The position numbers and the translations under genes were made by a program. Below are positions 60,283 to 64,000 of a DNA stretch of 64,000 bases, one piece after another. Every line of letters begins with the position of its first letter. Position 1 is the first letter of the stretch. The stretch comes from Dactylosporangium sp. AC04546 (GTDB taxonomy: Bacteria > Actinomycetota > Actinomycetes > Mycobacteriales > Micromonosporaceae). The notes beneath the pieces are model-generated. The model was not told the origin of the DNA, made no database searches, and was given only the letters and a program-made list of their open reading frames with translations. The stretch spans positions 62,001 through 126,000 of the forward strand of contig NZ_JAHYSG010000010.1 of assembly GCF_022095675.1 (NCBI RefSeq), read 5' to 3'.

Positions 60283-62162
60283 CGAGGCAGCCCGAGTGCC
60301 AACTCGTCCAAGCCGAGACCGATGCGGCCGACGCGATCCGCGATGACCGCCAGTTCGTGGTTTTCGGCGAGATCGTTGGCGAGGCGGCCGAAGAACTGGG
60401 ACACCCAGCGGGTCTGCTCAACGGCCGACTCGATCGATGTGGATGTTCCGCGGCGCTCGCGCGTGTCGGCGAGCATTGCGGACACACTCGCGAGCAGTTC
60501 CGCGCGCAACTCCGGCGCCACCGGAGCGTCACGGAACATCCGGGCGGCCCTCGCACCGGCATCGTCGACCGCGTCGTACAGCAGGAACGGCGCGTCGCCA
60601 CGCATTGAGACCTCGTGCGGGCCGAGCCAGCTGCTCGGCGTGAGGCCGAGGGCATACGAGGACCGACTGGACAGCGGCCGATACGGCGCGACGCCTGTCG
60701 CGGTGACCGTGTGCAGCGCCTGCCGGAAGCACGGATGTACGCAGAAATGATGCTCAGTACCGTCGAGTGGCAGGTTGTTGTCGTGGACGTACTCGAAGGC
60801 CTCACCACGCCGGACGCCGAGAAAGCCGATGCCGTACAGCACCGATACGACCCCACGCGGAGTGAAGACCTCGGCGAAGCGCGGATGTCTGCTGCGAAGC
60901 GTGCCGGCGAGCGTGGCCAGCCGCTGGTCGAACGCGTCCCGATCCACCACGTACCCAGAGTTCTGAAACAGCACGAACAGGTCGGTCAGGAACGGATAGT
61001 TGATCAGATACTCGTTCGCAAGGTCCTGGACCTTCCAGACGGAGTACTGCCGTTCGGCTTCGACGATGTCCTGCGCCGTAACGTGGTTCCGTCCATTCTT
61101 TGCCGTCGTGTCTCGGCAGAGGTTGGCGAACTGGATGAGATCGCGAGGCCTCATGAGTGTGCGTTCGATCAGATAGGTCGCCGTCGGCCGCCCATCCACA
61201 GTCTCGACGAAGTAGTCGCCGAACAGTCTGAGGTCCGCACCGCTTGATCCGACCGAAGCTTCGGCGCGGACCGCGAGCATGTCGGCGAGCGCCTCAGCCG
61301 ACCATTCAATGCGCATCTCGTCGCCGCGGAACTTGTCTCGCTCCGGAAACTGGAGTGCGTCGTAGATGTCCGACCTGATGCAGACGACACAGCGGATGTT
61401 GCGAAACCGGCTCGACACGTGCTTCGAGGCGGTCAGCAGACCGACGACCATGTCGTCGGAGTTGACATCGTTCGACCACACCTTCTCGAGCTGGTCGACC
61501 ACCACCAGGAAAGGTCCGTGGCCGGTCGGGCATGCCAGGTCCTCAATCGCCCGGCCCAGCCAGTCCTCAACGATGTCCAACTGCTGTGAGACCCGGATGC
61601 CCTCCGACGGTGCCGTCCCCTTGCCCAGCTCAAGGTTCGCCTTGATGCCGAATGCTTCGAGCGAGAGCGATGACCGAAGCTGCTGGATGGTCTTCCAGAA
61701 CCGTTCATGCCAGCGGGGGTCGTCGTTGAGCTCGCCGTTCTCCAGGAGGAACTTGCGCAACTGGCTCACGGAGGCCGCGGTCTTCCCGTGGGCGGTTCGT
61801 GCGTGGTGCAGCACGAGCTTGGCGATCTGCACCGCCAGCACGTATCGCCAGATGAGCTGTTTCGCCGTCTGACGGGTCAGGCCCTGCAGCTCGAACTGGC
61901 GGATCTCGTCAGCCGATATCTCGTCGGGGGTGACGATCGAGGCGCGCTTCGCCGCGTCGTCCGCAAGCATCACGCAGATCGCACTCTTCCCCGCCCCCTT
62001 CCGGCCGATGACGAGCTGCTTGCGGCCCCGCATCACCATGTTGTAGGCGGCCGTCCGCATGAATCCCGCTCGCAACAGGCCGGCACCGCCGACATCGCTT
62101 TCCGCGTCATCCCTGCCGAAGTACAACAGGTCGAAGTCCGGGCGCACAGGGACTTCCTGCAT
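60252..62162 (-). CDS. P-loop ATPase, Sll1717-like
   Basis: A 636-residue ATPase. It opens FDLLYFGRDDAESD, followed by GFMRTAAYNMVMRGRKQLVI and Walker A GRKGAGKSAICVML (near residue 50). A hydrophobic strand with PFLVVVDQLEKVW (near 215) is the Walker B/acidic position, followed by a sensor strand RCVVCIRSDIYDAL. The remainder is helical with no recognised effector domain. The pattern matches P-loop ATPases named after Sll1717, large cytoplasmic proteins of unknown function. Base composition is visibly lower in GC than the neighbours (about 57% in 61081-61140), suggesting recent acquisition. ATG 62162 begins the conserved N-terminus. Confidence 0.78.
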   Translation of the reverse strand: MQEVPVRPDFDLLYFGRDDAESDVGGAGLLRAGFMRTAAYNMVMRGRKQLVIGRKGAGKSAICVMLADDAAKRASIVTPDEISADEIRQFELQGLTRQTAKQLIWRYVLAVQIAKLVLHHARTAHGKTAASVSQLRKFLLENGELNDDPRWHERFWKTIQQLRSSLSLEAFGIKANLELGKGTAPSEGIRVSQQLDIVEDWLGRAIEDLACPTGHGPFLVVVDQLEKVWSNDVNSDDMVVGLLTASKHVSSRFRNIRCVVCIRSDIYDALQFPERDKFRGDEMRIEWSAEALADMLAVRAEASVGSSGADLRLFGDYFVETVDGRPTATYLIERTLMRPRDLIQFANLCRDTTAKNGRNHVTAQDIVEAERQYSVWKVQDLANEYLINYPFLTDLFVLFQNSGYVVDRDAFDQRLATLAGTLRSRHPRFAEVFTPRGVVSVLYGIGFLGVRRGEAFEYVHDNNLPLDGTEHHFCVHPCFRQALHTVTATGVAPYRPLSSRSSYALGLTPSSWLGPHEVSMRGDAPFLLYDAVDDAGARAARMFRDAPVAPELRAELLASVSAMLADTRERRGTSTSIESAVEQTRWVSQFFGRLANDLAENHELAVIADRVGRIGLGLDELALGLPRYDPRPSEMS

Positions 62163-62510
62163 GACTATCGACTCCTCTTCGAAGCAGCCGCGGTAGCCGG
62201 CTCGACGGCTATGGTTCGGGCTGTGCCATCGGCGCACCGCCTGCGTGCGGCATCGAAGCCACCAGTGACACCCCCATGATCACGACACCGGCACGTCGCA
62301 CGGAACCCTCCGTTGAACGGTTGCGCCAATTGGACTGGTCATCACCCATCGCGCAACACCGACCGAGCGAACACTCTCGGTAGCGGTTCGGGCGACCCGG
62401 ATCGATCTGATCGGTCGAGGATTCCGGCATCGGCAGCGTGATCAGGGTGCCGTGTTCGGCGTCTCGTCCTTCAGCGGTTCCGCCATGCCCTCGTTGCACT
62501 CCCCACGGCC
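62163..62510. other. Non-coding stretch between the two ATPase genes
   Basis: These 348 bases separate two minus-strand genes. I see no convincing gene: the longest frame with a plausible start on the minus strand, ATG at 62277, has 22 codons and no ribosome site. Composition is mixed, with lower-GC sequence like the ATPase gene in most of it. It should contain the promoter of the Sll1717-like gene and the end of the AAA gene; no clear hairpin or inverted repeat bounds the lower-GC segment. Confidence 0.5.
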
Positions 62511-64000
62511 TCAGCTGCGCGTCAGGGCCGGGGTCACGTCGTCGACCTGGAGTGTGCGCAGGTCGTCGACGCTCGGGGTCTGGACGGACCGCAGGCGGCC
62601 GGCCTGGCGGGTCACCGAGTCGGCGAAGACCTGGCGGGCGTAGCGGGCGTTGCCGAAGGCGCAGTCCGTCGGGACCGTCTCGAAGTGTTCGCGCAGCGCC
62701 ACCAGGGTGCCGCCCGGGCAGTCGTAGCCGCTCGCCTGGGCGAAGCCCTCGAAGATGGCCACCAGCTCGTCGGCGGTGTAGTTCGCCAAGCGGATGCGGC
62801 GGGTGAAGCGGGAGCCCAGGCCCGCGTTCGAGGCCTGGAACGCCTCCATCTCCTGGTCGTAGCCCGCGGCGATGACGACCACCTCGTCGCGGTGGTCCTC
62901 CATCAGCTTGACGAGCGTGTCCACGGCCTCCCGGCCGAAGTCGTGGCCGCTGCCGCCGCCGTCCACAGGGGACAGTGTGTACGCCTCGTCGATGAACAGC
63001 ACCCCGCCGATCGCCTGGGTGACCTTCTCGCGGGTCTTCACGGCGGTGCCGCCGATGTGCTCGGCCACCAGGTCGGCGCGGGACGCCTCGACGAGCTGGC
63101 CGGTCGGCAGGGCGTCGAGGGCGGCGAGGATCCGGCCGTACAGCCGGGCGACCGTGGTCTTGCCGGTCCCGGGCGCGCCGGCGAACACCATGTGCCGCGA
63201 CATCGGGGGCACCGGCAGGCCGGCGGCGGCGCGGCGGCTGACGCGGTGCAGGCCGACGAGGGTGGCGACCTCGCGCTTGACGCGGGCCAGGCCGACGAGT
63301 CCGTCGAGCTCCTTGAGCATGGGCGCGACCGGATCGTGCCCGTCGTCGGCGTCGCTCCCGGGACCCGTTCCTGGCGCGCCGGGAACGGACCCGGAACCGC
63401 TGGGAACGGGGGGAACGCCGGGATCGCCGCCGGGAAACGCAGAAACGCCGGAAACGCCGGAACCGAAAACGCCGGAAACGTCGGAGACACTGGGACCGGG
63501 AACGCCGGAAACGTCGGAGACACTGGGACCGGGAACGCCGGAAACGTCGGAGACACTGGAACCGGGAACGCCGGAAACGGTGGGAACGCCGGAGGCACCC
63601 GGCCCGGAAACGCTGGGAACGGTCGGAACGCTGCGACCGCTCCGAGCCGCGCCGGGAACAGCGCCGGAGACCGTCACCGCGCGGGTGGTCTCGATGGCCA
63701 GAGCGTCGGCGCCGTTGCCGGTCAGCTCGCACCCGTCGACCACGCCCGTCGAGCCCGGTCCGAACCCGACGCCGGCGGCGCCGCTGCGGTGGATGCGGGA
63801 GCGGCGCAGGACCAGCCGGGCGCCGTGCTGGGCCTGCGCGCGGTCACCGCGCGCGTCGCGCAGTTCGCACGCCGTGGCCGACGTGGTGCCGCCCGGCGCG
63901 ACGAGCAGGTTGACGGCCGCGCCGCGCAGCTCGGTGTCCTCCAGCGTGAGCGTGCTGTCCGCCCTGATGAGCGCCGCCGCGACGTTCCCGCCCTCGACCC
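62511..64000 (-). CDS. Beta-helix repeat/AAA (CbxX/CfqX-type) ATPase, C-terminal part
   Basis: The gene is open at base 64000, so its 5' end lies outside. The visible N-terminal 95 residues look like a right-handed beta-helix (TLTLEDTELRGAAVNLLVAP; RSRIHRSGAAGVGFGPGSTG; VVDGCELTGNGADALAIETT). A long Val/Ser/Gly/Pro linker follows with 11-residue repeats, then a CbxX/CfqX AAA domain: LVGLARVKREVATLVGLHRV, Walker A FAGAPGTGKTTVARLYGRIL, Walker B GGVLFIDEAYTLSP, sensor VVVIAAGYDQEMEAF and arginine finger region GLGSRFTRRIRLANY. Such fusions accompany type VII secretion or unknown assemblies in actinomycetes. Confidence 0.88.
   Translation of the reverse strand, partial: VEGGNVAAALIRADSTLTLEDTELRGAAVNLLVAPGGTTSATACELRDARGDRAQAQHGARLVLRRSRIHRSGAAGVGFGPGSTGVVDGCELTGNGADALAIETTRAVTVSGAVPGAARSGRSVPTVPSVSGPGASGVPTVSGVPGSSVSDVSGVPGPSVSDVSGVPGPSVSDVSGVFGSGVSGVSAFPGGDPGVPPVPSGSGSVPGAPGTGPGSDADDGHDPVAPMLKELDGLVGLARVKREVATLVGLHRVSRRAAAGLPVPPMSRHMVFAGAPGTGKTTVARLYGRILAALDALPTGQLVEASRADLVAEHIGGTAVKTREKVTQAIGGVLFIDEAYTLSPVDGGGSGHDFGREAVDTLVKLMEDHRDEVVVIAAGYDQEMEAFQASNAGLGSRFTRRIRLANYTADELVAIFEGFAQASGYDCPGGTLVALREHFETVPTDCAFGNARYARQVFADSVTRQAGRLRSVQTPSVDDLRTLQVDDVTPALTRS
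63469..63567 (-). repeat. 33-bp tandem repeat coding an 11-residue linker unit
   Basis: Three near-identical 33-base units (63469-63501, 63502-63534, 63535-63567) encode the 11-residue unit SVSDVSGVPGP in different phases. Partial, more diverged units continue on both sides within 63420-63650. The reading frame is kept, so copy-number change would alter only linker length. Confidence 0.88.

Noticed and set aside
59499..62162. Idea that the Sel1 protein and the Sll1717-like ATPase form a toxin/antitoxin or defence pair
   Set aside because: They are convergent, differ in composition, and the Sel1 gene is frameshifted. The overlap looks like an insertion edge rather than an operon.
62209..62277. 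22-codon ORF (MGVSLVASMPHAGGAPMAQP...) before the Sll1717-like gene
   Set aside because: No ribosome site, no recognisable feature, very short.

Overview
The window is very GC-rich (mostly above 70% by eye), dense in genes, and rich in GTG starts and four-base start/stop overlaps. Its gene content points to a filamentous actinomycete, most likely of the Micromonosporaceae (Actinoplanes/Micromonospora type): ECF sigma factors, a RamB-type regulator beside the glyoxylate shunt, SoxR, a SigE-family sigma factor, Clp-N/HTH pairs, Hsp70-family remnants, ricin-B-lectin secreted enzymes and a beta-helix/AAA ATPase. I saw no rRNA, tRNA, CRISPR array or insertion sequence. The genus assignment is inference from gene style.

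Layout. 1-5862 (minus): a coupled catabolic operon with a CUT1 ABC sugar-type importer, a phosphotriesterase-like hydrolase, an SDR, a Gfo/Idh/MocA oxidoreductase and the start of an amidohydrolase. 6-14 kb: small methyltransferases, a cysteine-free HesB-like protein, a NarL-type two-component system, membrane proteins and a VOC protein. 14.2-15.1 kb: convergent soxR and a 7Fe ferredoxin gene, each with the same SoxR-type promoter. 15.1-16.5 kb: an Hsp70 gene remnant and small orphans. 17-19.7 kb: a YciI/ECF42-type sigma/DHFR-family operon. 20-21.6 kb: a SigE-family sigma factor with its membrane partner. 21.7-26.3 kb: an HTH/NB-ARC/TPR regulator, a poly-gamma-glutamate hydrolase-family protein and NADP glutamate dehydrogenase. 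26.5-30 kb: two regulator/dehydrogenase pairs, each with a visible operator. 31.9-36.4 kb: a RamB-type regulator divergent from aceA-aceB, with tandem RamB-like half-sites between them. 36.5-40.9 kb: a Clp-N/HTH pair with twin palindromes, a GH15 enzyme, a chimeric zwf/ilvD remnant and a 2-hydroxyacid dehydrogenase. 41-45.8 kb: a DUF1963 protein, a secreted metalloprotease-lectin, and an aldo/keto reductase and a tetR that have both lost their 5' ends at one junction. 45.8-48.2 kb: a second YciI/ECF pair and a DUF2625 protein. 48.2-53.6 kb: moeA, a methyltransferase fused to a dead kinase-like domain, then a TOBE regulator and modABC (molybdenum uptake and cofactor). 53.6-60.3 kb: lipoproteins, a dead secreted hydrolase, a polytopic membrane protein, an OmpR-type two-component system and a frameshifted Sel1 protein. 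60.2-62.2 kb: a visibly lower-GC gene for a Sll1717-type P-loop ATPase. 62.5-64 kb: the 3' part of a beta-helix/AAA ATPase gene with an 11-residue linker repeat.

Three themes stand out. First, several regulatory circuits can be read directly: two SoxR promoters with 19-bp spacers, RamB-like half-sites around ramB/aceA, and palindromes at the TetR, XRE and HTH/Clp-N pairs. Second, two regulator genes have a consensus ribosome binding site exactly nine bases before an ATC codon, where ATG would be expected. Third, small-scale gene decay is frequent: an in-frame zwf/ilvD chimera, a head-to-head deletion, an Hsp70 stub, an amber-interrupted hydrolase, a one-base frameshift and a duplicated gene tail. 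No complete new system is evident. The best candidates for unknown biology are the low-GC Sll1717-type ATPase, the kinase-like/methyltransferase fusion beside the molybdenum genes, the beta-helix/AAA protein, and the catabolic operon of unknown substrate.
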